Assembly: GCF_000259275.1 (NCBI RefSeq)
Contig: NC_017735.1
Location: forward strand, 372,001-436,000
Direction: 5' to 3'
DNA from: Helicobacter cetorum MIT 99-5656
GTDB lineage: Bacteria; Campylobacterota; Campylobacteria; Campylobacterales; Helicobacteraceae
Length of the DNA stretch: 64,000 nucleotides
The notes beneath the pieces are model-generated. The model saw nothing but the letters and a program-made list of their open reading frames with translations, did no database searches and had not been told where the DNA came from. Position numbers and translations under genes: made by a program. Positions 31,789-41,104 of this stretch are shown piece after piece. The first letter of the stretch is position 1; each line of letters opens with the position of its first letter.

Positions 31789-33111
31789 CTAATACGAAAG
31801 GCTTTGCTCTTTAAAGTCTGCAAGGCTATTTCCTAACCCAAGAAGACTTAACCCTTTGCTTAAAATATTACTTGCGGCGTTTATATCTCTATGCTCTATA
31901 TATCCGCAATTTTGACACAGATATTCTCTATGATTTAATTTAAGCTCGTGGTTGATTTGCCCACAACTATGACAAGTTTTACTCGTATATTGTGGGGGAG
32001 CTTTCACTAACAATTTGCCATTATGCTGTTGTTTGTAGTCTAAAAAAGAGATGATTTGATAGAATGAAGTATTTAGTATAGACTTATTAAGCCCACTCTT
32101 TTGTTTAACATTTTTGAGTTTGGCTCTTTTGGTCATGTTCTTAATTTGTAAGTCTTCAACTACTATCAATTCAAATTGCTTTGAAAGTTCGCTTGTGATT
32201 TTATGGTATCTGTCTAGTTTTTGATAGCTTGATTTATCAAAGGCTTTGTTTAATTTTTTTTGAGTTTTGTAAAAATTACCTCCTAGTTTGATTTTATTTT
32301 GTTTAGATTTTAAAACCCTACGGCTTTGTTTTCTTTGTAGTCTTTTAAATTCTTTAGAGTATTTTTTAAAAGAATGTAGTTTAGAATAAGTAGGAATAAG
32401 TCGTTTTAGATTGATATTTTCATCTACTTTTAAACCTAGTTCTTTCATGTCTTTTTGGTATTGTTCTAGGTCGGTTAGTTTTTCATATTCTTTTAAATCA
32501 ACGCTTAAAGCTATATCATAGATATTTAAGTCCACACCGACACAATTTCTAGGCTCTTTAATAGTGTTAAGCTCTTTTTCGTATTCTATGCTAAAACTAA
32601 CAAAATATTTTTGATGAGAGCAAGAGACTACGATTTGTTTAATCTTAGCATTAAGGGGTAAGTCTCTATGCATACGCATTTTTAAGGGCATTTTCATTAA
32701 GTTAAACATCTTAAAGCGTTCGTTAAAGTCTTTGATAGAAAAGCCTTGATTATTCCAAGTAAAACTTTGTTTAGCAAATTTAGAGTTTTTAAATTTAGGA
32801 AAGCCCCTATTTTTGACTTTAAAGGCATCTCTTAAGGCTCTTTCTGCATTCATGCGTGATTGTTGAGCGACTACACTACTAAAACTTAAATTCCTAGCTT
32901 TTAAATGGTGCTTAATCGCACTATCTAATTCGCTTGATTTTTGCCATTTTCTTTGTTTAGTGGGTAAATCTTTGTTTTTTTCGTATTGCTCTTGTTGTAG
33001 ATTTAAGCAAATGTTATAGGCTTGGTTATAGACAAAAAAAGAGTGTTGTAATTTGGTCTGTTGCTCTTTGGTAGGATACAAACGAAATTTAAAGCCCTTA
33101 TTTACTTTCAT
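31789..33111 (-). CDS. tnpB: TnpB, RNA-guided nuclease of IS605 type
   Basis: 440 residues. The N-terminal helix-turn-helix region (KGFKFRLYPTKEQQTKLQ) is followed by a split RuvC nuclease, with its acidic residues in CVGVDLNIYDIALS, IVVEDLQIKNM and HRDINAASNIL. A zinc finger, CHSCG...CQNCG, lies between the last two. TnpB proteins use a guide RNA made from the element's end to cut DNA next to the insertion motif, which helps the element persist. The gene is intact and divergent from tnpA (36 bp apart). Its 3' end lies 56 bp from the element end, the place where the guide RNA is normally encoded. Confidence 0.95.
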   Translation of the reverse strand: MKVNKGFKFRLYPTKEQQTKLQHSFFVYNQAYNICLNLQQEQYEKNKDLPTKQRKWQKSSELDSAIKHHLKARNLSFSSVVAQQSRMNAERALRDAFKVKNRGFPKFKNSKFAKQSFTWNNQGFSIKDFNERFKMFNLMKMPLKMRMHRDLPLNAKIKQIVVSCSHQKYFVSFSIEYEKELNTIKEPRNCVGVDLNIYDIALSVDLKEYEKLTDLEQYQKDMKELGLKVDENINLKRLIPTYSKLHSFKKYSKEFKRLQRKQSRRVLKSKQNKIKLGGNFYKTQKKLNKAFDKSSYQKLDRYHKITSELSKQFELIVVEDLQIKNMTKRAKLKNVKQKSGLNKSILNTSFYQIISFLDYKQQHNGKLLVKAPPQYTSKTCHSCGQINHELKLNHREYLCQNCGYIEHRDINAASNILSKGLSLLGLGNSLADFKEQSLSY

Positions 33112-33147
33112 AGAAAGATTTTAGCATAATTTAGTTAAACTTGGTCT

Positions 33148-33564
33148 ATGAAACAAATTGATAATATTAGACATGGCAGACATTGTGTTTTTTTAATGCA
33201 TGTGCATTTAGTATTTGTAACTAAATATAGGCGTAAAGCATTCAACAAAGAAGTTATAGACTTTTTAGGTTCTGTATTTGCTAAGGTATGCAAAGACTTT
33301 GAAAGCGAGTTAGTAGAATTTGATGGGGAAAGCGACCATGTGCATTTACTTATCAATTATCCACCAAAAGTTAGTGTTAGTAGGTTAGTTAATTCTTTAA
33401 AGGGTGTTAGTAGTCGTTTGGTTAGACAACAAAATTTTAAAAATGTTAAAGCTACTTTGTGGGGCAATCATTTATGGTCGCCTAGTTATTTTGCTGGAAG
33501 CTGTGGGGGTGCTCCTTTAGAAATCATTAAGCAATATATCCAAGAGCAAGAAACACCACATTAG
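33148..33564 (+). CDS. tnpA: TnpA, HUH (Y1) single-strand transposase
   Basis: 138 residues, normal for IS605 TnpA. The HUH metal motif is in SDHVHLLINY near residue 65 and the catalytic tyrosine is in IIKQYIQEQ near the C terminus. The enzyme cuts and joins single-stranded DNA at the hairpin ends and works as a dimer. It appears functional. Confidence 0.95.
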   Translation: MKQIDNIRHGRHCVFLMHVHLVFVTKYRRKAFNKEVIDFLGSVFAKVCKDFESELVEFDGESDHVHLLINYPPKVSVSRLVNSLKGVSSRLVRQQNFKNVKATLWGNHLWSPSYFAGSCGGAPLEIIKQYIQEQETPH

Positions 33565-33670
33565 ATTTGCTAACCTTTTGTTTTTAGGTTAAATGACACT
33601 AAAAAATAGCCTAACGGCTATTGACGCTTACATCTCCGCCCTAAAGGACGGAGTTTTTCGCTTTGTTGGG

Positions 33671-34320
33671 ATAAAATACTCATGATTATTGATTGCTTTA
33701 GGGTTATGCTTGTTTTTTTCTAATGCACTCACTACGCTATCTTTTAAATCCCAAATAATATCTTTTAGAGTTAATTTTTTTAAATGCGTTGAACCTTTAG
33801 GAATAGTGTAATTGATTTTTAAATCTTTTCTAAATCCAATATAAAAAACTCTAAGTCTCTCTTGTGCTACTCCATAATCTTTAGCATTCACTAAATGTAT
33901 GCTTACTTCATAATTGCACTCTTTAAAAGCATTAAGGATATTTTTTACGCTTTTTTCGTGGCGTTTAGCCAGCATGCCTTTCACATTTTCGCACAAGAAA
34001 AATTTAGGTTTAAGCTCTTTTAAAAGGCGCAAGTATTCATAAAATAGCTGCCCCCTAGCATCATCAATGCCTTTTAAATTCCCAGCCTCTGACCAACTCT
34101 GGCATGGCGGTCCACCAATAATCCCATCAACAGAAAAATTAATTTCATTTATTTGTAAGTTTTTAATATCTTTTTCTAATAGTTGGGTATTTTTATGGTT
34201 TAATCTATAAGTGGGCGTAATGCTTTTGTCATATTCATTTGCAACTACTATTTTAAACCCCGCTTTTTCAAACCCTAAATCTAGTCCTCCAGCCCCAGCA
34301 AATAACGAGAGTAAATTCAA
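33671..34320 (-). pseudogene. N-terminal part of a HaeIII-type cytosine-5 methylase (split by IS)
   Basis: About 216 residues, starting [17 protein letters not shown] (motif I) and containing the catalytic motif [15 protein letters not shown], motif [12 protein letters not shown] and motif [16 protein letters not shown]. It then runs into IS DNA after NNHEYFI. Without its target-recognition and motif IX-X parts it cannot methylate. The matching end is at 31399-31732. The gene order is methylase then nuclease, overlapping, on the minus strand. Confidence 0.93.
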
Positions 34321-34354
34321 AAGTTATCCTTTAATTAATTCACAACATTAAAAT

Positions 34355-35860
34355 CTAATTTTGAGCTACTAATTCTTTTTTCCTATAAACCACCTTCAAA
34401 ACATAAAACACCCCCACAAGCAAAGCTAAGCCTACTACAAGGGCGAGTGTATTAGAATGCGTAAAACTTGCAATCATTAAACTCACCATGCTACAAAGCA
34501 TCGTAATAGTTGCATAAGGAAGTTGCGTGATAAAATGGCTTTGCACTGAGCATCCTGCCCCTGTAGCTGATAAAATGGTGGTATCAGAAATGGGGCTAGT
34601 ATGGTCTCCATAAACCGCCCCAGAGAGAATGGCTGAAACAATCAAAATAATATCGCTTTCACTTGCCATGCTCGCTCCAATAGGCAGCATGATAGCAAAC
34701 GCTCCCCAACTTGTGCCGGTAGAAAATGCGATAAACCCAGAGATTAAAAAAAAGATTAAAGGCATATACACACTCCCCCCACTACTTAAAAATTCCTTGC
34801 TAATTTGAGCCAGATACAACCCCGTTTGCATATCATCTCTAATCACAGGTCCAATAGCCCAAGCAAGCGTTAAGATTAAAATCGCTGAACCCATGCTCTT
34901 AAACCCTTCAAAAATAATTTTAAAAAAACTCCCTTTTTCTAAAAACCTGTAAGCCAAAAAATAAGTGATAACAAGCGAAAACAACCCCCCATAAAAGAGC
35001 GACAAACTCGCATCAGTGTTTTTCAAAACATACCCGGTGTAAAAAATCAATGATGAAATGGATACAATCAATATTAAAATAGAAATAGGCAATAAACTCA
35101 AGGGGGCTAGTTTTGAAGGGCTTTCTTCTTGCTCGTTCTCATTATAAAAATCCTTAACGCCTACATTTTGATACTTTTTCATACTAGGAAGATTGATTTG
35201 CCAAAAAATGGTAAGAAACACCGCAATAAGTGCAAAAATCGCATAATAATTGCTACTCAAACTTGATAAAAGCACTGAAAAACTATCTTCTAACAAAGGA
35301 GATTTATCATTATTCATAATCCCCATAATATAAGCCCCCCAACTTGAAATTGGCACAAGTAGGCACACTGGCGCTGAAGTGGAGTCTATAATATAGGCTA
35401 GTCGCTCTCGTGTTGAATTGTGTGCATCATTTAGAGATTTTGAGATTTGCCCCACGGTTAGGGCGTTAAAATAATCATCAACAAAGATAATAATCCCCAC
35501 AAAAAAAGCGATAAATTCAGGGGTTTTAGCATTTTTAGTGTATTTTTTAGCTTTTTTGACAAAGTTTTGCACACTACCGGATTTAAAAATAATTTGACTT
35601 AAAATGCCTAAAAGGATTAAAAAACCAAACACATAAAGATTAGATAAATTGATAACAAAAGCGGACTCATAAGTGTAAAAAACGGATGTAATTCTATGAT
35701 AAATATAATCTATGACACCAGATACATTGAAAGAGTGCAATAAAAACGCACTGACTAAAATACCTACAAACAAAGAGAGTGCTACACGCTTAGTAGCAAT
35801 GACCATTAGAATAACACTCATAGGAACCACAAGGCTCAAAGCTGATAATTCCACAGACAA
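34355..35860 (-). CDS. nhaC: Na+/H+ antiporter, NhaC family
   Basis: 501 residues with about 11-12 membrane segments. Family landmarks include IIIFVDDYFNALTVG, DSTSAPVCLLVPISSWGAYI and SGAVYGDHTSPISDTTILS, all typical of NhaC-type exchangers, with acidic residues inside membrane segments. It exports sodium in exchange for protons at the inner membrane. The start is TTG 35860; GTG at 35854 has a better-placed AAAGGA. It resembles the H. pylori antiporter next to the same tRNA cluster. Confidence 0.92.
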   Translation of the reverse strand: MSVELSALSLVVPMSVILMVIATKRVALSLFVGILVSAFLLHSFNVSGVIDYIYHRITSVFYTYESAFVINLSNLYVFGFLILLGILSQIIFKSGSVQNFVKKAKKYTKNAKTPEFIAFFVGIIIFVDDYFNALTVGQISKSLNDAHNSTRERLAYIIDSTSAPVCLLVPISSWGAYIMGIMNNDKSPLLEDSFSVLLSSLSSNYYAIFALIAVFLTIFWQINLPSMKKYQNVGVKDFYNENEQEESPSKLAPLSLLPISILILIVSISSLIFYTGYVLKNTDASLSLFYGGLFSLVITYFLAYRFLEKGSFFKIIFEGFKSMGSAILILTLAWAIGPVIRDDMQTGLYLAQISKEFLSSGGSVYMPLIFFLISGFIAFSTGTSWGAFAIMLPIGASMASESDIILIVSAILSGAVYGDHTSPISDTTILSATGAGCSVQSHFITQLPYATITMLCSMVSLMIASFTHSNTLALVVGLALLVGVFYVLKVVYRKKELVAQN

Positions 35861-35975
35861 AATCCTTTAATATAAAATGATTAAACTTCAATTAAAAGAG
35901 ACAACAGAAAAAATCTATTGGTGTAAAGAGAGAATGGATTTGTAAAAACAAACCGCTTAAAGGATTTCAATCAAG

Positions 35976-36063
35976 TGGCCGGGAGAGAGGGATTCGAACC
36001 CCCGGAGGTATTACCCTCAACGGTTTTCAAGACCGCCGCTTTCAACCACTCAGCCATCTCCCG
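35976..36063 (-). tRNA. tRNA-Ser (UGA)
   Basis: A class II tRNA of 88 nt with encoded CCA. The acceptor CGGGAGA pairs with TCTCCCG. The anticodon TGA lies in GGTCTTGAAAACC. It has a long variable arm and the T-loop GGTTCGAATCC. It is the last of four tRNA genes on this strand. Confidence 0.95.
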
Positions 36064-36097
36064 CTATTCTCTTACAAAAACCCTAAAAAAAACAAAA

Positions 36098-36172
36098 TGG
36101 AGGCGACACCCGGATTTGAACCGGGGAATCAAGGTTTTGCAGACCCATGCCTTACCACTTGGCTATGTCGCC
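36098..36172 (-). tRNA. tRNA-Cys (GCA)
   Basis: 75 nt with encoded CCA. The acceptor GGCGACA pairs with TGTCGCC. The anticodon GCA lies in GGTCTGCAAAACC, and the T-loop is GGTTCAAATCC. Confidence 0.95.
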
Positions 36173-36274
36173 TTCTTTAAGTGTCTCGTATTCAAAAACA
36201 ATACACAATCAATCTAAATCAAATAAACACAATATCCAAGTATCACTGAATATTAACTCAATACCACGCTAAAA

Positions 36275-36361
36275 TGGTGCCCAAAGCCGGACTTGAACCG
36301 GCACGGTATTGCTACCGAGGGATTTTAAGTCCCTTGTGTCTACCAATTCCACCACCTGGGC
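36275..36361 (-). tRNA. tRNA-Leu (UAA)
   Basis: A class II tRNA of 87 nt with encoded CCA. The acceptor starts GCCCAGG. The anticodon TAA lies in GGGACTTAAAATCCC. A long variable arm is present. Confidence 0.95.
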
Positions 36362-36416
36362 AAACTTAAATAGAAACCATGCTCTAGAAGTATTATAAAA
36401 TAAACATGATTAAAAA

Positions 36417-36491
36417 TGGAGCGGGAAACGGGGATCGAACCCGCGGCCCCGACCTTGGCAAGGTCGTGCTCTACCACTGAGCTATTCCCGC
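36417..36491 (-). tRNA. tRNA-Gly (GCC)
   Basis: 75 nt with encoded CCA. The acceptor GCGGGAA pairs with TTCCCGC. The anticodon GCC lies in GACCTTGCCAAGGTC. It is first in the Gly-Leu-Cys-Ser cluster, which is probably one transcript from a promoter in 36492-36816. Confidence 0.95.
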
Positions 36492-36816
36492 ACTTTCAAT
36501 CAAAAAACACAAACGCTATTCTATCCAAACTAAAATTAAAAATCAAGGATTCATTCAAATATTTCAACAAAATTTCATTCAATACAACACTATGTTCTTA
36601 AATTCCTAAATTCTTCGCACCCCAAAAATCCAAGCTAACTTTTTGTCTCAAAATAAACTCAAAATAAATCTAATGGATGTTTTATTGAGTAAAAAATATA
36701 CAATAGCCCCTAGCAACACTAAAATTTATAGTCTTTTGCCTTCATTCTTTCCTATTTTTTAACTTGATTAAATAATAATAGCTTTCATAACACATTTTAA
36801 AGGAGTTTTAATAACC
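36492..36816. other. Divergent promoter region between tRNA cluster and ridA
   Basis: A 325-bp AT-rich stretch with no gene I can support. It must hold the promoter of the minus-strand tRNA cluster and that of ridA. AAGGAG near 36801 is the ridA ribosome-binding site. Confidence 0.5.
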
Positions 36817-37194
36817 ATGAAACAAGTCATTCATTCAGAATTAGCCCCAAAGGCTATAGGTCCTTATTCTCAAGCCATTAGCACCAGTAATCTTGTATTT
36901 GTCTCTGGGCAATTAGGCATTGATGTAGCCACAGGCGAGTTTAAAGGTGCGGATATTCACGCTCAAACCACGCAATCTATGGAAAATATCAAAGCGATTT
37001 TAAAAGAAGCCAACTTAGGCATGGAAAGTGTGGTAAAAACCACCATTTTATTGAAGAGTCTAGATGATTTTGCAATCGTTAATGAAATCTATGGGAGCTA
37101 TTTTAAAGAACCCTATCCAGCTAGAGCGACCTTTCAAGTGGCTAAACTTCCTAAAGACGCTCTAGTAGAAATTGAAGCTATCGCCATTAAATAG
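36817..37194 (+). CDS. ridA: RidA-family enamine/imine deaminase
   Basis: 125 residues, the standard RidA length. It contains [20 protein letters not shown] and the C-terminal signature [24 protein letters not shown], including the conserved Arg. RidA hydrolyses reactive enamines and imines released by PLP enzymes and amino-acid oxidation. Its position 26 bp before D-amino acid dehydrogenase, whose product is an imino acid, fits that role directly. Confidence 0.96.
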   Translation: MKQVIHSELAPKAIGPYSQAISTSNLVFVSGQLGIDVATGEFKGADIHAQTTQSMENIKAILKEANLGMESVVKTTILLKSLDDFAIVNEIYGSYFKEPYPARATFQVAKLPKDALVEIEAIAIK

Positions 37195-37220
37195 CAACTC
37201 ACTCAATTAGGGATAGCAGC

Positions 37221-38453
37221 ATGAAAAAAGATGTAGTGGTAGTAGGTGGTGGGATTGTAGGGCTTTCTTGTGCGTATTCTATGCATAAATTAGGCCATAA
37301 AGTCTGTGTGATTGAAAAAAATGATGGCACTAATGGCACTTCTTTTGGAAATGCAGGACTGATTTCTGCATTTAAGAAAGCCCCGCTTTCAAGCCCAGGT
37401 GTAGTGCTAGACACTCTAAAACTCATGCTTAAAAATCAAGCCCCCTTAAAGTTCCACTTTGGGCTTAACCCAAAGCTTTTCAAATGGATTTTAAAGTTTA
37501 TGAGAAGTGCAAATGAGAAATCAACGCACCGCACCATGGCGTTATTTGAACGCTACGGGTGGCTTAGTATAGAGATGTATCACCAAATGCTAGAAGATGG
37601 CATGGATTTTTGGTATAAAGAAGATGGGCTTTTAATGATTTACACTCTGCAAGAAAATTTTGAAAAAAAGATTAAAACTTGCGATGATAGTGGGGCTTAC
37701 AAGATTCTTAATGCTAAAGAAACTCAAGATTACATGCCCATTGCTAATGACAATATCTGTGGGAGTGTGCTTTTAACAGAAAATGCCCATGTAGATCCGG
37801 GCGAAGTCATGCTCTCTTTACAAAAATACCTTAAAGAGGTGGGCGTGGAGTTTCTTTACAATGAAGAAGTTCTAGACTTTGAGTTTAAAAACAATCTCAT
37901 AGATGGCATTATCACTAACAAGGAAAAGATTCAAGCAGAAAAAATCATTTTAGCCACTGGGGCTAACCCCACAACCATTAAAAAGACTAAAAACGACTTT
38001 TTGATGATGGGGGCTAAGGGCTATAGTATCACTTTTAAAATGCCTGAAGAATTGAAACCTAAGACCTCTTCTTTATTTGCAGATATTTTTATGGCAATGA
38101 CTCCACGAAGAGACACCGTGAGAATTACCTCTAAGCTAGAGCTTAACACCAACAACACTCTCATTGATAGAGAGCAAATAGAAAACATGAAAAGAAACTT
38201 AGCCACTTTCACACGGCCTTTTGAAATGCAAGATGCGATAGAGTGGTGTGGTTTTAGACCCCTAACCCCTAATGATATTCCTTATTTAGGTTTTGACAAG
38301 CAATATAAAAACTTAATCCACGCCACAGGACTTGGATGGCTTGGCATTACTTTTGGTCCTGCTATAGGCAAGCTCATTGCTGATTTAAGTAAAGATGGGG
38401 CGAATGAAAAGAATGCCGACATCATGCTCTTTTCTGCATTTTTTAGGGATTAA
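37221..38453 (+). CDS. dadA: D-amino acid dehydrogenase (DadA type)
   Basis: 410 residues. The N-terminal FAD-binding Rossmann motif is VVVVGGGIVGLSCAYSM, followed by FGNAGLIS. The C-terminal flavin segment is GLGWLGITFGPAIGKLIADL. It oxidises D-alanine and related D-amino acids to keto acids, feeding electrons to the respiratory chain. With the downstream alanine symporter and alanine racemase it makes an alanine-use pathway: uptake, L to D conversion, oxidation. Confidence 0.94.
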   Translation: MKKDVVVVGGGIVGLSCAYSMHKLGHKVCVIEKNDGTNGTSFGNAGLISAFKKAPLSSPGVVLDTLKLMLKNQAPLKFHFGLNPKLFKWILKFMRSANEKSTHRTMALFERYGWLSIEMYHQMLEDGMDFWYKEDGLLMIYTLQENFEKKIKTCDDSGAYKILNAKETQDYMPIANDNICGSVLLTENAHVDPGEVMLSLQKYLKEVGVEFLYNEEVLDFEFKNNLIDGIITNKEKIQAEKIILATGANPTTIKKTKNDFLMMGAKGYSITFKMPEELKPKTSSLFADIFMAMTPRRDTVRITSKLELNTNNTLIDREQIENMKRNLATFTRPFEMQDAIEWCGFRPLTPNDIPYLGFDKQYKNLIHATGLGWLGITFGPAIGKLIADLSKDGANEKNADIMLFSAFFRD

Positions 38454-38508
38454 CCCCCCTACAAGGTTTTTATTTATCTTTAATTAGTTCCTTAAAAGGA
38501 GTTTATTT

Positions 38509-39861
38509 ATGGAAACTATTGACTTAGTAGTGCGTTCTTTATCTAATTTTGTGTGGGGCGTTCCTATGCAAATCCTCTTAGTAGGCACTGGCCTATTCTT
38601 AACTTTCTATCTCAAGGGCTTACAATTTAGCAAAATTTTTTACGCCATTAAAATCCTTTTTGACAAAGAATCTCAATCTAAAGGCGATATTTCACAATTC
38701 TCAGCTCTCATGCTCTCTTTAGGAGCGACCGTAGGCATTGGAAGTATCGTAGGCGTGGCAACCGCCATTAGCATTGCAGGGCCAGGCGCTGTATTTTGGA
38801 TGTGGGTTACAGGATTAGTTGGCATGGCGACTAAGTATTCTGAAGGTATCTTAGCGGTGAAATACAGAGAAGAAGGGGCTTTTGGATACAAGGGGGGGCC
38901 TATGTATTACATCAAAAATGGTCTTAACATGCCTAAACTTGCCATGGCGTTTGCGATTTTTACCATTATTGCAAGCATTGGCACAGGCAATATGACCCAA
39001 TCTAATGCAGTCTCTTCCATTTTGAGCGAACAAGCGAACTTACCTGCTTGGGTTTCTGGCCTACTACTCACTCTTTTAACTGCTATCATTGTTGTAGGTG
39101 GGATTAAATCCATTGGTAAATTCACTTCTTATTTGGCGCCGGTTATGGTGCTTTTATACTTGCTTACCATTATTTTTATCATTTTTAAACATTTTGATTT
39201 AGCCATTCAAGCCGTGAAACTCATTTTTGAAGAAGCGTTCAATCCAAAGCCTGTTGTAGGCGGAGCAACAGGGGCATTAGTAGCTACCATGATAAAAACA
39301 GGCGTAGCTAGGGGGCTATATTCTAATGAAGCAGGATTAGGCAGTTCAGCCATTATTGCAGCAAGTGCTCAAACCCACCACCCAGTGCGTCAAGCTCTAG
39401 TCTCTATGCTTCAAACTTTCATCGTAACTTTAGTGGTGTGTTCTGCAACAGCAACCGTGATTTTAATGGCACCAGAATGGAACACTTTACTCCCTAATGG
39501 CGAGAGATTAAGTGCAAATCTATTGACCCTAAAAAGCACAGAGTATTTTCTAGGCTCATTAGGGGCGGTTGTGATTTTTACAACCATGATATTTTTTGCC
39601 TACTCCACCATTATCGGCTGGGCTTATTATGGAGAAAAATGCGCTGAATACGCCTTTGGAGAAAAAAAGATTAAATATTATCGCCTAGTCTTTTTAGCGA
39701 GTGTTATGGTAGGTGCTTTAGCTAAAATTGATTTTGTGTGGAATTTAGCGGATTTGTCTAATGGGCTTATGGCTATTCCTAATCTCATCGCTCTGATTTT
39801 ACTCCACAAAGTGGTTTCTTCAGAAACGCGCTGGTATTTTAATAAGCATCATAGTAAGTGA
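38509..39861 (+). CDS. dagA: Sodium/alanine symporter, AGCS family
   Basis: 450 residues with about 10-11 membrane segments and a good AAGGAG ribosome-binding site. AGCS landmarks are GATVGIGSIVGVATAISIAGPG, GPMYYIKNGL and GLYSNEAGLGSSAIIAAS. It imports alanine or glycine with sodium across the inner membrane, complementing NhaC, which exports sodium. It lies between dadA and alr in one operon, and the racemase start follows the stop almost at once. Confidence 0.94.
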   Translation: METIDLVVRSLSNFVWGVPMQILLVGTGLFLTFYLKGLQFSKIFYAIKILFDKESQSKGDISQFSALMLSLGATVGIGSIVGVATAISIAGPGAVFWMWVTGLVGMATKYSEGILAVKYREEGAFGYKGGPMYYIKNGLNMPKLAMAFAIFTIIASIGTGNMTQSNAVSSILSEQANLPAWVSGLLLTLLTAIIVVGGIKSIGKFTSYLAPVMVLLYLLTIIFIIFKHFDLAIQAVKLIFEEAFNPKPVVGGATGALVATMIKTGVARGLYSNEAGLGSSAIIAASAQTHHPVRQALVSMLQTFIVTLVVCSATATVILMAPEWNTLLPNGERLSANLLTLKSTEYFLGSLGAVVIFTTMIFFAYSTIIGWAYYGEKCAEYAFGEKKIKYYRLVFLASVMVGALAKIDFVWNLADLSNGLMAIPNLIALILLHKVVSSETRWYFNKHHSK

Positions 39862-39867
39862 GTGAGC

Positions 39868-41010
39868 ATGCTACATAGAGCGAGTTTTGTAGAAGTTAAT
39901 ACAGCTAGTTTAAGGCATAATTTCAACCTTGTTAAAACAACCATTCCTAAAGACGCTCACATTATGGCGGTGGTTAAAGCAAACGCCTATGGAGCTGGAG
40001 CCATAAGAGCGAGTCAAATCTTTTTAGAAGAGGGGGCAAATTATTTAGGCGTGGCTACTCTAGATGAAGCCTTAGAGTTACGCTCGCATTTTTCTAAAAC
40101 CCCTATTTTGATTCTAGGCTATAGCCCTAATTCTAACGCTTCTATCCTAGTTGAAAACGATTTGAGTGCAACCATTTTTGACTACTCTCAAGCAGAGTTC
40201 TTTTCTCAAACGGCCCTTAAAGCCAAGAAACGCCTAAAAGTGCATCTCAAAATTGATACCGGAATGCATCGCTTAGGTCTAGAACCCACTTTTAAAAGCA
40301 TAGAAACCATAGAAAAAATACGCGCTTTAGAAGGCTTAGAAGTAGAAGGCATCTTCACCCATTTAAGCAACGCTGATTCCAAGATTAAAACCCATGCCAA
40401 AAACCAAATGCACGCCTTTAACGCTTTTTTAGAGCAACTTTTAGACAAACAAATAGAGTTTAAATACCGCCATGCCTACAATTCAGCGGGCATTCTTTCT
40501 TTGTGTAATGGTATGGAAAATCGTTTGTTAAACCTCTATCGCCCAGGAATTATGCTCTATGGCTTCTACCCATCTAATGAAGTGCAAATCGCCTCTCAAA
40601 CTCAAGAGATTTTTTTGCAAAATGTTATCAGCCTAAAAGCTAGAATCGTGCAAATTAAAAGCGTTAAAAAAGGCGAGTTTATAGGCTATGGCGAGCATTT
40701 TTATACTAATGAAGAGACCTTAATAGGCACTTTAGCCCTAGGCTATGCGGATGGATTAGCACGCACTTTAGGGAATCGCATTCAAGTAGCTATCAACCAT
40801 CAATTAGCCCCCCTTATCGGTAAAGTGTGTATGGACCAATGCTTTATTGAATTAACTAACCTTCAGGCTAAAGAAGGCGATGAAGTCATTCTATTTGGGG
40901 ATAAAAGCACTAAGGCTAATGATGCACACGACATAGCCATGCTTTTAGACACCATTTCTTATGAAATCATTAGCACTTTATCCAAACGCTTAGAGCGTGT
41001 GTATATTTAA
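39868..41010 (+). CDS. alr: Alanine racemase
   Basis: About 380 residues. The PLP lysine is in [13 protein letters not shown] near residue 35. [13 protein letters not shown] and the catalytic tyrosine region [11 protein letters not shown] are also present. It interconverts L- and D-alanine, supplying D-Ala for peptidoglycan and, here, for DadA. I prefer ATG 39868 ([11 protein letters not shown]), which resembles the H. pylori protein. GTG 39862 would add two residues and abuts the dagA stop. Confidence 0.95.
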   Translation: MLHRASFVEVNTASLRHNFNLVKTTIPKDAHIMAVVKANAYGAGAIRASQIFLEEGANYLGVATLDEALELRSHFSKTPILILGYSPNSNASILVENDLSATIFDYSQAEFFSQTALKAKKRLKVHLKIDTGMHRLGLEPTFKSIETIEKIRALEGLEVEGIFTHLSNADSKIKTHAKNQMHAFNAFLEQLLDKQIEFKYRHAYNSAGILSLCNGMENRLLNLYRPGIMLYGFYPSNEVQIASQTQEIFLQNVISLKARIVQIKSVKKGEFIGYGEHFYTNEETLIGTLALGYADGLARTLGNRIQVAINHQLAPLIGKVCMDQCFIELTNLQAKEGDEVILFGDKSTKANDAHDIAMLLDTISYEIISTLSKRLERVYI

Positions 41011-41104
41011 AAAAGGTATTAGGCTTTTTGGTTTGAAATAAAATCATCAAAGCTTTTATTTTGTGTTAGAATGCTTGAAAATCAAAAATTAGGATTAACA
41101 CAAA

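Larger units (their letters stand above)
31733..33670. mobile_element. IS605-type insertion sequence with divergent tnpA and tnpB
   Basis: The 1,938-bp limits are inferred from the broken methylase: on the minus strand the host reads TTTAT, then the element, then TGGTTCTTATTCG. Insertion 3' of a short T-rich tetra- or pentanucleotide without target duplication is the IS200/IS605 mode. Subterminal hairpins are visible: CCTCGC-TAAA-GCGAGG (31743-31758) at the tnpB end, and AATAGCC-TAAC-GGCTATT (33605-33622) plus an imperfect CTCCGCC...GGACGGAG (33632-33651) at the tnpA end. Both genes look intact. The exact ends could shift by a base or two. Confidence 0.9.

Noticed and set aside
36416..36601. 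Plus-strand ORFs over the tRNA cluster (also 35975-36217)
   Set aside because: They are read through tRNA genes on the other strand and are a known artefact.
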